DNA of 64,000 nucleotides from Paenibacillus faecalis (GTDB lineage: Bacteria; Bacillota; Bacilli; Paenibacillales; Paenibacillaceae). Shown piece after piece: positions 9,487-17,894 of this stretch. Position 1 is the first letter of the stretch. The number at the start of each line of letters is the position of its first letter. A program made the position numbers and the translations under genes. A model generated the notes under the pieces. It saw only the letters and a list, made by a program, of their open reading frames with translations, had not been told where the DNA came from and ran no database searches. The stretch covers positions 1,887,912 to 1,951,911 of the forward strand of contig NZ_LT985747.1 of the NCBI RefSeq assembly GCF_900289175.1, in the 5' to 3' direction.

Positions 9487-10307
9487 TGAAAATGTCAAGA
9501 TCAAAACTTCTCGTTCTAGAAGCTGTTATGCTGCTAGTATCTTTGTTGATTTTGATTCCGCTCCTGATTATGATTCTCGGTTCGTTTAAAACGTCGGGCG
9601 AAGCTCAAAGCTTTAATCTGCAGTTGCCGAAAGTGTGGCAGTTTGAAAATTACGTGACAGTGTTCAAGGAAGGCGGTATGGGCACGGCATTTAAAAACAG
9701 TCTGATTGTCACCATCCTCGGTGTCGCATTAACGGTGATGATGGCGGCTTTATGCTCATTCGTTCTTGCCAGAAAAAGCACCCGATTTACAAAAGGTCTT
9801 TATGGATTTATGCTGCTGGGCATGATTGCACCGTTTTCGGTTGTGCCTACCATCAGCCTGATTCAGATGCTTAACCTGTCCGGTACATATATCGGGGTCA
9901 TATTCATTTACGTTGGAATTAATGTTTCTTACAGCACGTTTATATTTACCGGGTTTATCAAATCGGTTCCGCGTGAATTGGATGAAGCCGCGATTGTGGA
10001 TGGCTGTGGTCCGTACCGGATGTTTATCCGGGTCATTCTCCCGCTTTTGCAGCCGGTGCTCGTCACCAATGTCATTATTGTGACGATGGCGATTTGGAAC
10101 GATTTTATGATCCCGCTCTATTTCTTTAATTCTGTATCGAAGTGGACACTTCCGCTAACCGTATATAATTTTTTTGGACAGTATGCGTCGGAATGGAATC
10201 TTGTGTTTGCGGATCTTGTATTGACGGCTTTGCCGGTCGTTCTCGTGTACTTCTGGGGACAGAAGTACATCGTATCGGGAATGACCGCTGGTGCTGTGAA
10301 AGGCTGA
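9486..10307 (+). CDS. sugar ABC transporter permease (MalG/UgpE type)
   Basis: 273-residue second permease of the importer. It has an N-terminal membrane segment, the LGSFKTSGEA entry region and an EAA loop (LDEAAIVDGCGPYRMFIRVILPLLQP). It ends in SGMTAGAVKG, the usual type of C-terminus for this subunit. It overlaps the preceding gene by one base. Partner of the permease at 8608 and the binding protein at 7169. Confidence 0.94.
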   Translation: MKMSRSKLLVLEAVMLLVSLLILIPLLIMILGSFKTSGEAQSFNLQLPKVWQFENYVTVFKEGGMGTAFKNSLIVTILGVALTVMMAALCSFVLARKSTRFTKGLYGFMLLGMIAPFSVVPTISLIQMLNLSGTYIGVIFIYVGINVSYSTFIFTGFIKSVPRELDEAAIVDGCGPYRMFIRVILPLLQPVLVTNVIIVTMAIWNDFMIPLYFFNSVSKWTLPLTVYNFFGQYASEWNLVFADLVLTALPVVLVYFWGQKYIVSGMTAGAVKG

Positions 10308-10398
10308 TATTACCACCATTACCACCTCCAGTCGGCAGGACGGTATGAGTGAGGCAGGGCAACGCTTGAAATCATGATTAGAAGGAGTCGATGTACAG

Positions 10399-11646
10399 AT
10401 GGCTACACCGGTACCTGAGGCAAGAATCGCCCGTTTTGAAAAGATGGCTTTTGGCATGTTCATTCACTGGGGGCTGTATTCTCAGCTAGGCCGAGGGGAA
10501 TGGACTCAGCTTGTGGAGGGGATTCCGAAATCGGAATATGCCTCCTTGCAGCAAACTTTCACCGCCTCCGACTTTAATGCGGAAGAAATCGTGAAATTGG
10601 CCAAGAAGGCTGGCATGAAATATATCACAATAACAACCAGACACCACGAGGGTTTTTCGCTTTATGATACGAGGGGACTTAGCGATTTTGATGTTATGCA
10701 TAGCCCTGCCGGCCGGGATTTAATCGCTGAGTTTGTTAAAGCTTGCAAGGCAGAAGATATATTGCCTGTATTTTACCATACGACACTGGATTGGCATCAA
10801 GAAAGCTACAAGACGGACTTCCCGGCATACCTGGATTATTTACGTCAATCGATCGAAATATTATGCACCCGATACGGCAAAATCGGTGGTTTCTGGTTCG
10901 ACGGCGATTGGGACAAACCGGATGCGGACTGGGAGCATGATCGGCTATACGGTCTCATTCGCAAGCATCAGCCGGAGGCGATGATCATCAATAATTCAGG
11001 CATCCATCACAGAGGGGAGATTGCCCATCCGGAAATCGACAGCGTGACGTTTGAGCAAGGACGTCCGGAGCCGATGAATCGCGAAGGCATGAGCAAATAC
11101 GTGGCCGCGGAAATGTGCGAGACGATGAATGTGCATTGGGGAGTAGGGTATGGAGATCTGATGTATAAGTCGTCGAAGGAATTGATCGAGAACTTATGTG
11201 CCTGTCGCAAAGTAGGGGCTAACTATTTGCTAAATATTGGCCCTTCCGCAGAAGGAGGCGTTCCGATCATGCAAAAAGCCCTTCTAGACATCTTGGGTGA
11301 ATGGATGGCAATGAATGGAGAGGCGATATATGAAGGCAAGCCTAGTGTGTTGAAAAGTGAATCAGAGAAAGATTTTGCATTGGATGCACCCGATGGATCA
11401 ACATATCTGTTCATTCATGATCTTCCGATTAAGGGAAATGAAAATGTAACGGTTCATGGCGGGGATGGAGGCTGGAAACATTTTGCTGGCACCCATGAGA
11501 ATATCGCGGATATTCGTTGGCTTGATAACGGGGAATCCCTTGAATTCTCGCACGATATTTCTTCAGGGCGATTCAACTTTAAGGCTACTCCTTATCCTTA
11601 CGGCGCCCATTATGTCGTTCGGGTTGCGAAAGCTGTGTTTACGTAG
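10399..11646 (+). CDS. alpha-L-fucosidase, GH29
   Basis: 415-residue glycoside hydrolase of family 29. It begins close to the conserved block FGMFIHWGLYS and contains KYITITTRHHEGFSLYDT, typical of GH29. The nucleophile is expected to be Asp168 in GFWFDGDWD. No signal peptide is visible, so it should act in the cytoplasm on imported oligosaccharides. The ATG follows AGAAGGAG. It is the last gene of the importer operon and gives the best clue to its substrate. Some GH29-like proteins act on other 6-deoxy sugars, so fucose specificity is likely rather than proven. Confidence 0.88.
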   Translation: MATPVPEARIARFEKMAFGMFIHWGLYSQLGRGEWTQLVEGIPKSEYASLQQTFTASDFNAEEIVKLAKKAGMKYITITTRHHEGFSLYDTRGLSDFDVMHSPAGRDLIAEFVKACKAEDILPVFYHTTLDWHQESYKTDFPAYLDYLRQSIEILCTRYGKIGGFWFDGDWDKPDADWEHDRLYGLIRKHQPEAMIINNSGIHHRGEIAHPEIDSVTFEQGRPEPMNREGMSKYVAAEMCETMNVHWGVGYGDLMYKSSKELIENLCACRKVGANYLLNIGPSAEGGVPIMQKALLDILGEWMAMNGEAIYEGKPSVLKSESEKDFALDAPDGSTYLFIHDLPIKGNENVTVHGGDGGWKHFAGTHENIADIRWLDNGESLEFSHDISSGRFNFKATPYPYGAHYVVRVAKAVFT

Positions 11647-11710
11647 AAGTGACAAGGGTGAAGCAAGCGGCATGACGGATTGAAGGGAATCTTAATCTGT
11701 TTGTCATAAA

Positions 11711-11748
11711 AGGCTGTCTGAGGGTTGAACTCTCGGGCGGCCTGTTTG
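11711..11748 (+). terminator. terminator after the fucosidase gene
   Basis: AGGCTGTCTGAG (11711-11722) pairs with CTCGGGCGGCCT (11732-11743), using G-U pairs in RNA, followed by a short T-rich stretch. It closes the fucoside operon. Confidence 0.6.
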
Positions 11749-11787
11749 TATTGAAATTGGATCGTTTTGCCGATATATCAACAGGTT

Positions 11788-11814
11788 ACGATTGTAATTG
11801 CAACCCAGGATTCA
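11788..11814. repeat. 27-bp direct repeat, copy A
   Basis: ACGATTGTAATTGCAACCCA and the next seven bases match the copy at 13307-13333 at 24 of 27 positions, in the same orientation. The two copies flank the CtaG/DUF2243 gene pair. Confidence 0.6.
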
Positions 11815-11906
11815 AACATTTTTCAAAATGTTGATTGAGATCGATCAGACGCCTTCAGAGGTGTTAAGGAAGCCGGAAAGGCAAATTCGGCTTGCTTGAT
11901 CTTTAA

Positions 11907-12689
11907 TTAAGTTGTCATTAAAGAACGAGGGCGTGTGGCATAGAACCATTGAAGGCAGAACACGAAAATAAGTGCTAGATCGATAACATCTCCTCCGTAA
12001 TACATCATCAAACTTCCAATCTGTCCCTGAACTGGAGAAACCCCGTCTGGAGGATGAGCATAAATATATTTTGACAGTATGCCATGACCTGCAAATGCCA
12101 GTACCATCACAACAGCTCGGTCCATGAAGCTGTGTTTGTGTGGTGTCGGTTCTGTATAAATCATAGAAATCGTGAAGAGATAGCCTGCAGTAAAGATGTG
12201 AAAATGCACAATGATGTGCAGAAGGAAATGATGCTGCATGGCTACATATAAATTTGTCGTATAAAGGACCCACAATCCTCCGATATTTAGTGTACTTGTT
12301 GTCACAGGGTGAGTGAGGAATTGAAAGAACCTGCTTTTTAGCACTCGAGAAATTCGTCTTGCCCATGAAATATGTATGGATCGAAGGAAAAGAGTCAGAG
12401 GTGATGATAAAGCAATAAGCAGCGGACCTAACATACCCAATAGCAAATGACTGATCATATGTGCCCTGAAATCCATATGTGACAGGCCAGCAAGCGGATC
12501 GGTAATCGTTAAAGTCACACAAAGGATACCAGCCATAAAACATCCATAGCGGTAAATCGGCCACTTTCGATAAATTTTACTGGATAACTGTGCAGCGTGT
12601 ATATAAACATAAATTGCAATTAAAGAAGCTGATATCAAAATAAAGTGGATATTGCCGCTGTTTTCATGATTCATATGATGATTGATCAT
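11907..12689 (-). CDS. CtaG-like cytochrome c oxidase assembly family membrane protein
   Basis: 260-residue polytopic protein of the Caa3_CtaG family. About seven hydrophobic segments are visible, with conserved His-bearing stretches such as HMISHLLLGMLGPLL, LHIIVHFHIFTAGYLF and MDRAVVMVLAFAGHGILSK. In Bacillus CtaG helps mature the CuA centre of caa3 oxidase; this paralogue type is also common away from oxidase genes. Its ATG overlaps the stop of the preceding gene (ATGA), so the two form one transcription unit. No oxidase subunit genes are in the window, so its client is unknown. Confidence 0.85.
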   Translation of the reverse strand: MINHHMNHENSGNIHFILISASLIAIYVYIHAAQLSSKIYRKWPIYRYGCFMAGILCVTLTITDPLAGLSHMDFRAHMISHLLLGMLGPLLIALSSPLTLFLRSIHISWARRISRVLKSRFFQFLTHPVTTSTLNIGGLWVLYTTNLYVAMQHHFLLHIIVHFHIFTAGYLFTISMIYTEPTPHKHSFMDRAVVMVLAFAGHGILSKYIYAHPPDGVSPVQGQIGSLMMYYGGDVIDLALIFVFCLQWFYATRPRSLMTT

Positions 12690-13186
12690 TCAGCGGTACT
12701 CCTTTTGGAAGACGAAGTCTTTGTTTTCGTTTGCATCATCAAGAGAACTCCGGCAATGATCAATCCCAGAGCTATTAAATTCCAGGTCCAGTCGTACGGC
12801 GCAATATTCACATTATAACGAATTTGGTGCAGCCGCATGAGCTTGTGCTGAATAATACCGTCATACAGCTGAAAAGAGCCTGCCCCCAGCAGAATGCCTG
12901 CCAACCACTTGGCTGGCCAGAAGGCATGTCGGCGATGAAGATCAGCAAGCATAAATGAAGATCCAATAGTTGCGAACCAGCTGAACGCGTGAAATAGTCC
13001 ATCCGATACCAGCCCGATATCTTTTGTGGACTTGTCATAGAAATGGTGCCAATGAAGCAGCTGGTGAAATACGACCTCATCAATAAAGGCTACGAGACCA
13101 AAACCGAATAAAATCCCGGTCCATAAATTACGTTTAGCATATTTTCTTTGTGCAGCTGTATTGTTTTTTGGAGGATGGTTAGTCAT
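12686..13186 (-). CDS. DUF2243 family membrane protein
   Basis: 166-residue membrane protein with four hydrophobic segments. It shows the family pattern GFGLVAFIDEVVFHQLLHWHHFYD, DGLFHAFSWFATIGSSFMLADL, LGAGSFQLYDGIIQHKLMRLHQIRY and a final membrane helix. The many His residues on membrane faces suggest metal or haem contact, but the function is unknown. The ATG at 13186 follows GAAAGGAGC. It is the first gene of a two-gene unit with the CtaG-like protein; this pairing is frequent in Bacillota. Confidence 0.85.
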   Translation of the reverse strand: MTNHPPKNNTAAQRKYAKRNLWTGILFGFGLVAFIDEVVFHQLLHWHHFYDKSTKDIGLVSDGLFHAFSWFATIGSSFMLADLHRRHAFWPAKWLAGILLGAGSFQLYDGIIQHKLMRLHQIRYNVNIAPYDWTWNLIALGLIIAGVLLMMQTKTKTSSSKRSTAE

Positions 13187-13306
13187 CGTGTGCTCCTTTC
13201 ATATTCGCCGGAGGCTTCATATAATGTCTTAAATGCGTTTTTTTCTTAGTGTTCCCTCTGTTAAAAATATGTAAAACACTTAAAACGAAAGAATTACATG
13301 TTGTAT

Positions 13307-13333
13307 ACGATTGTAACCGCAACCCAGGATTTA
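13307..13333. repeat. 27-bp direct repeat, copy B
   Basis: ACGATTGTAACCGCAACCCA plus seven bases; second copy of the repeat at 11788-11814. Part of it overlaps a likely promoter for the ROK gene. Confidence 0.6.
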
Positions 13334-13339
13334 TATGAT
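13311..13339 (+). promoter_or_regulatory. probable sigma-A promoter for the ROK repressor gene
   Basis: TTGTAA, 17 bases, TATGAT, pointing toward the ROK gene about 145 bp downstream. The -35 box lies inside the 27-bp repeat. In the other repeat copy the matching -10 position is AACATT, so a promoter there is unlikely. Confidence 0.45.
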
Positions 13340-13483
13340 ATGGTTAGGATGGGGAAAGACATCCATAATAAAGGATGATGTGGTATGCTGTAATTTCGAA
13401 TGATTATTCAGCGGTTTATAAAATTATGATCTGATCCGCAATAACAGATGCTAAAGAAGATTATGACAAGATGGGGTTTGATT

Positions 13484-14701
13484 ATGAAAAAATCAGTAGC
13501 CAAAAACAACAGGGATGTTAGAAAAAACAATAAGAATGGAATTATTGCACTGCTTCGTGACTTCGGCAGCCTGACGAAAGCTGACATTGCGGGCAAGATG
13601 AATCTAACGTTTACGGCAGTGAACAACCTGGTGGATGATTTAATGAAGGACCGTTATATTGTGGAAGCAGGTTATTTGGATGATTCGAGCCGGGGGAGAA
13701 AACCGATGCTAATCAGTTTAAATCCTGGCGGACTTTATACGATCGGTGTACATATCAGTGCTACTTCAATCAGAACTGCCGTCATCAATTTACAAGGAAA
13801 GCCGATCATCAAAAGAACGCAAATTTTAAAAAATACGTTGGATTCAGAGGCTGTCATAGCTGAGATTTTATCGGAAATTCATACCATCTTGGATGAATCC
13901 GGTGTAAAGTCAGAAATTATCGGAATTGGTGTCGGCGCGCCCGGTCCTTTGGACCCGGATCAAGGTATTGTCTTGTCTCCTCCTAACTTACCAGGGCTGC
14001 AAGGTGTATCGTTGCAAAATATCATAGAGGAATCGGTTCATATACCTGTAAAAATTGAGAAGGATGCCAATGCGATGGCGATTGGAGAGCTGTGGTATGG
14101 CAACGGCAGACAGCATAACAATGTATTATTTGTAGATGCAGACATTGGAATCGGAAGCGGGCTTATTTTTGATCAACAAATTTACCAAGGCCATCCCTAT
14201 GGAGCAGGAGAGATTGGTCATGGAACGATTGATCTGGATGGTCCACGCTGTAATTGCGGCAATTATGGTTGTCTTGAAGCTGTTGCGTCAGGAATGGCTA
14301 TTGTCAGACGAGTCGGAGAGGAACTGCGAAGAGGTGCTGTCAGTTCATTGGAACCTGTTTTTAACAAAGGGACGGAATTACAGGTGATGGATGTCATTCA
14401 GGCGGCATTAGATCATGATGATTTGGCTGAAAAAGTTTTGAATGAATCGGCCCGCTACATCGGCATATCCTTAGCGAATGTAATCAATTTGCTGACTCCG
14501 GAAATGATCATTATTGGCGGTGTACTGCCAAACTATGATCTGAATTATTTTCAAAATGCAAAGGAAATAGCTCTTAGTCGTTGTTTGGCAGTTTTCAAAG
14601 ACAAAACATTGCTCATGCCATCTCAATTAGGTGAGCATGCAGGTGTGATCGGTGCTGGTACTGTATCTTTAGCGAAATATATTAATGAATCCATCATATA
14701 G
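13484..14701 (+). CDS. ROK family transcriptional repressor
   Basis: NagC/XylR-type regulator of about 405 residues. An N-terminal winged helix-turn-helix (IIALLRDFGSLTKADIAGKMNLTFTAVNNLVDDL) is followed by the sugar-kinase-like ROK domain, with GVGAPGPLD, the GEIGHGTID motif and a zinc site CNCGNYGCLEA. The ATG at 13484 is preceded by ATGGGG at good distance; ATGs at 13448 and 13463 are alternatives. It lies upstream of the duplicated binding-protein genes, and four 19-bp inverted repeats in front of those genes are its most likely operators. Inducer is probably the imported sugar or its phosphate. Confidence 0.92.
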   Translation: MKKSVAKNNRDVRKNNKNGIIALLRDFGSLTKADIAGKMNLTFTAVNNLVDDLMKDRYIVEAGYLDDSSRGRKPMLISLNPGGLYTIGVHISATSIRTAVINLQGKPIIKRTQILKNTLDSEAVIAEILSEIHTILDESGVKSEIIGIGVGAPGPLDPDQGIVLSPPNLPGLQGVSLQNIIEESVHIPVKIEKDANAMAIGELWYGNGRQHNNVLFVDADIGIGSGLIFDQQIYQGHPYGAGEIGHGTIDLDGPRCNCGNYGCLEAVASGMAIVRRVGEELRRGAVSSLEPVFNKGTELQVMDVIQAALDHDDLAEKVLNESARYIGISLANVINLLTPEMIIIGGVLPNYDLNYFQNAKEIALSRCLAVFKDKTLLMPSQLGEHAGVIGAGTVSLAKYINESII

Positions 14702-14729
14702 AGGGGAACAGCGCCCTCAAATGTCATAA

Positions 14730-14748
14730 TATTGAACGATGTTCAATA
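14730..14748. promoter_or_regulatory. inverted repeat O1, candidate ROK operator
   Basis: TATTGAAC GAT GTTCAATA, perfect 8-bp arms around 3 bases. First of four related sites. It lies 93 bp (centre to centre) before O2 and upstream of the decayed binding-protein gene. Confidence 0.65.
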
Positions 14749-14788
14749 AAATAAACAGAAATATAATAAACATGTGGACATCCAAGCG

Positions 14789-14802
14789 TGTAAGCGTTTA
14801 TA
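14789..14802 (+). promoter_or_regulatory. candidate cre (CcpA) site
   Basis: TGTAAGCGTTTATA fits the catabolite-response consensus TGWAANCGNTNWCA at all but one position. It lies between operators O1 and O2, consistent with glucose repression of the ancestral importer promoter. Confidence 0.5.
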
Positions 14803-14814
14803 ATCCCAATTATA

Positions 14815-14849
14815 CAGTTAATTATTGAATATACATTAATAATTAACTG
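14815..14849. promoter_or_regulatory. inverted repeat O2 inside a 35-bp palindrome
   Basis: The core TATTGAAT ATA CATTAATA (14823-14841) fits the operator series. It is enclosed by perfect 12-bp arms CAGTTAATTATT (14815-14826) and AATAATTAACTG (14838-14849). The core centre is 59 bp before the ATG of the decayed binding-protein gene. Confidence 0.6.
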
Positions 14850-14890
14850 GATTACTTTTCTTCAAATTATTCTTTTAGGGGGTTAGTCTG

Positions 14891-15379
14891 ATGAAAGGGA
14901 AAAAGCAGTACTTCAATCGAAAGCGCAGAAGGAAAAATAACGTTGGAACTATGGGACTGGTGGGGAGACGGCACACATAAAAAGGTTATCGAAAAAATTG
15001 TTAGCGATTTCAACGCTTCCCAGGATGAAATATTTGTGAAGCATATCAATTATCCATGGGGTGATGTTTGGAAAAATCGAACGTTTGGGTTTTTATCCTT
15101 TAACGAATTGTACAATGGGATGTCTGGGCCTTGAATTAGATCAAGGGCTGTCTTTCCTTCAAGATGATGGTAAAGTAACAACCAATACGCCAAACAAGTT
15201 GGCGTCTCTTACATGGGTAAACGATCATTTTATTGATTATTACGGTAAAAAGAAGCTGGATACGTTTACAGCAGAGTAAGGCCAAAGTTGAAGAAGTTTG
15301 GATCGACAAGTTAACTCCTGAACAAGCATTGCAAGAAGCGCAGAAAACGCTTGAAGATCTGGTCAAGCGAAATAAATAG
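14891..15379 (+). pseudogene. internally deleted sugar-binding protein gene
   Basis: Remnant of a paralogue of the intact gene at 15584. In-frame or near-frame pieces line up in order with that protein: MKGKK at the start, then ESAEGKITLELWDWWG through HINYPWGDVW, then IERLGFYPL ... FLQDDGKVTTNTPNKL ... YYGKKKLDTFTAE, then KVEEVWIDKLTPEQAL to the stop at 15377-15379. Three stretches are missing: the signal peptide with lipobox, the central sugar-binding lobe, and most of the C-terminal lobe. A TAA (15277-15279) also falls at the last junction. It cannot make a working binding protein. It keeps a ribosome site (TTTAGGGGG) and two operator-like repeats upstream, so it began as a tandem duplicate of the gene plus its control region. 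Confidence 0.88.
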
Positions 15380-15427
15380 CGGGTTGAAGATGTACTAAAA
15401 GGGAATAGGTTCTTTTTTGCACTACAT

Positions 15428-15446
15428 TATTGAATAAGATTTAATA
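15428..15446. promoter_or_regulatory. inverted repeat O3, candidate ROK operator
   Basis: TATTGAAT AAG ATTTAATA, arms match at 7 of 8 positions and extend two more bases on each side. It lies 92 bp (centre to centre) before O4, copying the O1-O2 spacing. Confidence 0.6.
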
Positions 15447-15516
15447 ATAAAGCGATTAGTTTCGTTTTAAAGCTATATTTTGCGGATCTAGTTTTTATAT
15501 TATGGTAATATTCTAT

Positions 15517-15541
15517 ATTTATTAAACTATGTTCAATAAAT
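15517..15541. promoter_or_regulatory. inverted repeat O4, candidate ROK operator
   Basis: Core TATTAAAC TAT GTTCAATA (15520-15538), with arms extended to 11 bases and one mismatch. Its centre is 55 bp before the ATG of the intact binding-protein gene, close to the 59 bp seen for O2. Confidence 0.62.
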
Positions 15542-15583
15542 TATTAAGCTGCAACAACACTACATTTGCAGGGGGAAAGTGCG

Positions 15584-16894
15584 ATGAACGGTAAAAAGAC
15601 GGGCATGATTGTATGGCTATGTATTCTTTTTATGATAACCACCCTATTGACCGGCTGTGCAAAAACAGAAAACAATGCTGCAGAATCAGCTGCTGGAAAA
15701 ATTACATTGGAGTTATGGGACTGGTGGGGAAGTGGAGCTTACAATGAAGCAATTGAGAAAATTGTTAGCAACTTCAATACCTCTCAGGATGAAATATTTG
15801 TAAAGCATATTAATTATCCTTGGGGTGATGTATGGACAAAAGCACTTGCGGCGACAGCGGCAGGGAACCCGCCGGACATCGTTATCCAAGATATTATGAC
15901 TGTTCCTACAAGAGCTGAAGCCAAGCAGGCGATGAATTTACAGCCTTATATTGATAAGGAGCCCGGCTTTAAGGATAAGTTCTATCCACAGCTATGGGAT
16001 GCAACGGTTTATAAAGGCGAGTCTTATGCCGTTCCGTTTACGACCGATACGAGGCTGCTGTTTTATGACAAAGACATGTTCGAAGAAGCGGGACTTGACC
16101 CAGAGTCGCCGCCAACAACATGGGAAGAACTGCTTCAGATCGCCAGAAAGCTAGACAAGGTGGATGAGAACGGTAACATCGAACGGTTGGGCATTTACCC
16201 GCTCTCTCATATGGATTGGAATGATTGGGCGTTGAATGCGGATGGAGGTCAGTCCTTCCTGCAAATGGACGGTACTGTAACGACCAACACACCGAACAAG
16301 CTGGAATCTTTGAAATGGATGAAAGAAAACATCTTTGATTATTACGGAAAACGCAAATTAGATACGTTTACTTCGGAGTTTGGAAACGGGATGACAAATC
16401 CGTTCGTATCCGGAAAAGTTGCGATGATTGCCCAGACTGCAACCGAATTTACAAAAGTACGGGATTTTGCCCCGGATAAAAACTATGGCCTGGCCTTTCT
16501 GCCTGAATTTAAAAAGGGAAGCGGGCATTGGTCCTGGGGCGGTGGTTTTACAGCGGAGATTCCTGTAGGGGCTAAACATCCGGATGCTTCCTGGGAGTTT
16601 ATTAAATATTTGACAGGCACGGAAGCTCAGACGCTTTGGGCAACTGAGGTATATGACAGCGTTGCGAACATTGAAGCGGCTGAAAGCGCAGCTGCATTGG
16701 CACATCCGGTCTATAAGAAAGCAACGGAAAATATGGAGTGGACCGTATTGACGCCATACCCGGTATTTGCGCCGAGTCATATGGATCTCGTTAAAGCCAA
16801 AATCGAAGAGGTCTGGATTGACAAACTGACGCCTGAGCAAGCGTTGAGTGAAGCTCAGAAATTAGTTGAAGAGCTGGTGGAGCGCAACAAGTAA
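15584..16894 (+). CDS. sugar ABC transporter substrate-binding lipoprotein
   Basis: 436-residue solute-binding lipoprotein. The ATG at 15584 follows GGGGGAAAG. Lipobox LLTGC gives Cys25. The mature protein starts ITLELWDWWGSGAYNEAIEKIVSNFN and ends TPEQALSEAQKLVEELVERNK, a CUT1 binding-protein pattern; a run GSGHWSWGGGFTAEIPVGAKHPDASWEF is typical of the hinge region. A decayed duplicate lies directly upstream. The following permeases, ROK kinase and GH36 enzyme suggest an alpha-galactoside ligand. Operators O3 and O4 lie in its control region, so the ROK protein at 13484 is the expected repressor. Confidence 0.93.
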   Translation: MNGKKTGMIVWLCILFMITTLLTGCAKTENNAAESAAGKITLELWDWWGSGAYNEAIEKIVSNFNTSQDEIFVKHINYPWGDVWTKALAATAAGNPPDIVIQDIMTVPTRAEAKQAMNLQPYIDKEPGFKDKFYPQLWDATVYKGESYAVPFTTDTRLLFYDKDMFEEAGLDPESPPTTWEELLQIARKLDKVDENGNIERLGIYPLSHMDWNDWALNADGGQSFLQMDGTVTTNTPNKLESLKWMKENIFDYYGKRKLDTFTSEFGNGMTNPFVSGKVAMIAQTATEFTKVRDFAPDKNYGLAFLPEFKKGSGHWSWGGGFTAEIPVGAKHPDASWEFIKYLTGTEAQTLWATEVYDSVANIEAAESAAALAHPVYKKATENMEWTVLTPYPVFAPSHMDLVKAKIEEVWIDKLTPEQALSEAQKLVEELVERNK

Positions 16895-16905
16895 GCGGAT
16901 CTACA

Positions 16906-16957
16906 TATTGGCAACATGCAGGCCTTCGGACCGAGCAACCCCTTAGGCCTGCCAATA
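16906..16957 (+). other. mRNA hairpin between binding protein and permease genes
   Basis: GCAGGCCT (16918-16925) pairs with AGGCCTGC (16945-16952); an alternative outer pairing joins TATTGGCA (16906-16913) with TGCCAATA (16950-16957). There is no T tract, so it is more likely a stabiliser of the binding-protein message, or a partial attenuator, than a terminator. Confidence 0.45.
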
Positions 16958-16979
16958 CAAGATGCGGGAAGTGATCATC

Positions 16980-17894
16980 ATGCGAAGACCAGGAATGTCC
17001 AGAGTCGGGCTAAAAAGAAACCTGGAAGGGTATTTGTTCATATCACCCTGGCTGTTCGGATTTTTTGTACTAACTGGCGGTCCATTGTTATTTTCACTCT
17101 ACGTTTCATTTACAAATTACAATATTACCTCTCGTCAGGATTGGATCGGGTTTAGCAACTATTATGAGATGTTTTTTCAAGATCCGGTGTTCTGGACTTC
17201 CGTATACAACACCCTCTTTTACGTTCTCATCGGTGTTCCGTTTTCGGCTGTCGCAGCGATCACCGTGTCTGCACTACTGAGTCAAAAAGTATGGGGCGGC
17301 AGTTTCTTCCGCATGTTGTTCTATATGCCGACTGTGCTTGCGGGTGTAGCCATGTACATGCTATGGATGCAAATATTGGGGCCGCAAACCGGATTGGTTA
17401 ACAATGTCCTTAGTTTTTTCGGGATTGAGGGTCCAGCCTGGCTGACCGATCCGGCATGGACGAAGCCTTCCCTGATCTTGATGAGACTGTGGGGAATCGG
17501 AACAAGTATGCTGCTGTATTTGTCCGCTATCCACTCCGTTCCAAAACAGCTTTACGAAGCTGCTGAAATCGACGGTGCCGGACGTTTAAGACGTTTCTTT
17601 AAAATCACCCTGCCGATGATTACGCCGATTATTTTCTTTGACGTCATCACGACGATGATCGGCGCATTCCAGGTGTTCCAGGAAGCATACGTCATGTCTC
17701 AGGACGGTCTGGGCGGACCTGCTTCATCCCTGTTGTTCTACAACTTGCATCTGTTTAACGAGGGCTTTGTGAACTATCGAATGGGATATGCATCTGCGAT
17801 GGCCTGGTTTTTGTTCGTCATTGTCATGATCATTACGCTGATCAACATGAAAGCTTCAAAACATTGGGTTCATTACGAAGGCGGTGACAATTGA
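16980..17894 (+). CDS. sugar ABC transporter permease (MalF/UgpA type)
   Basis: 304-residue CUT1 permease. It begins with a Lys/Arg-rich tail and FISPWLFGFFVLTGGPLLFSLYVSF, the usual first membrane segment. The EAA loop reads YEAAEIDGAGRLRRFFKITLPMITP. The ATG at 16980 has GGAAGTG at good spacing; the ATG at 16962 lacks a ribosome site. The stop overlaps the next gene (TGATG). Confidence 0.94.
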   Translation: MRRPGMSRVGLKRNLEGYLFISPWLFGFFVLTGGPLLFSLYVSFTNYNITSRQDWIGFSNYYEMFFQDPVFWTSVYNTLFYVLIGVPFSAVAAITVSALLSQKVWGGSFFRMLFYMPTVLAGVAMYMLWMQILGPQTGLVNNVLSFFGIEGPAWLTDPAWTKPSLILMRLWGIGTSMLLYLSAIHSVPKQLYEAAEIDGAGRLRRFFKITLPMITPIIFFDVITTMIGAFQVFQEAYVMSQDGLGGPASSLLFYNLHLFNEGFVNYRMGYASAMAWFLFVIVMIITLINMKASKHWVHYEGGDN

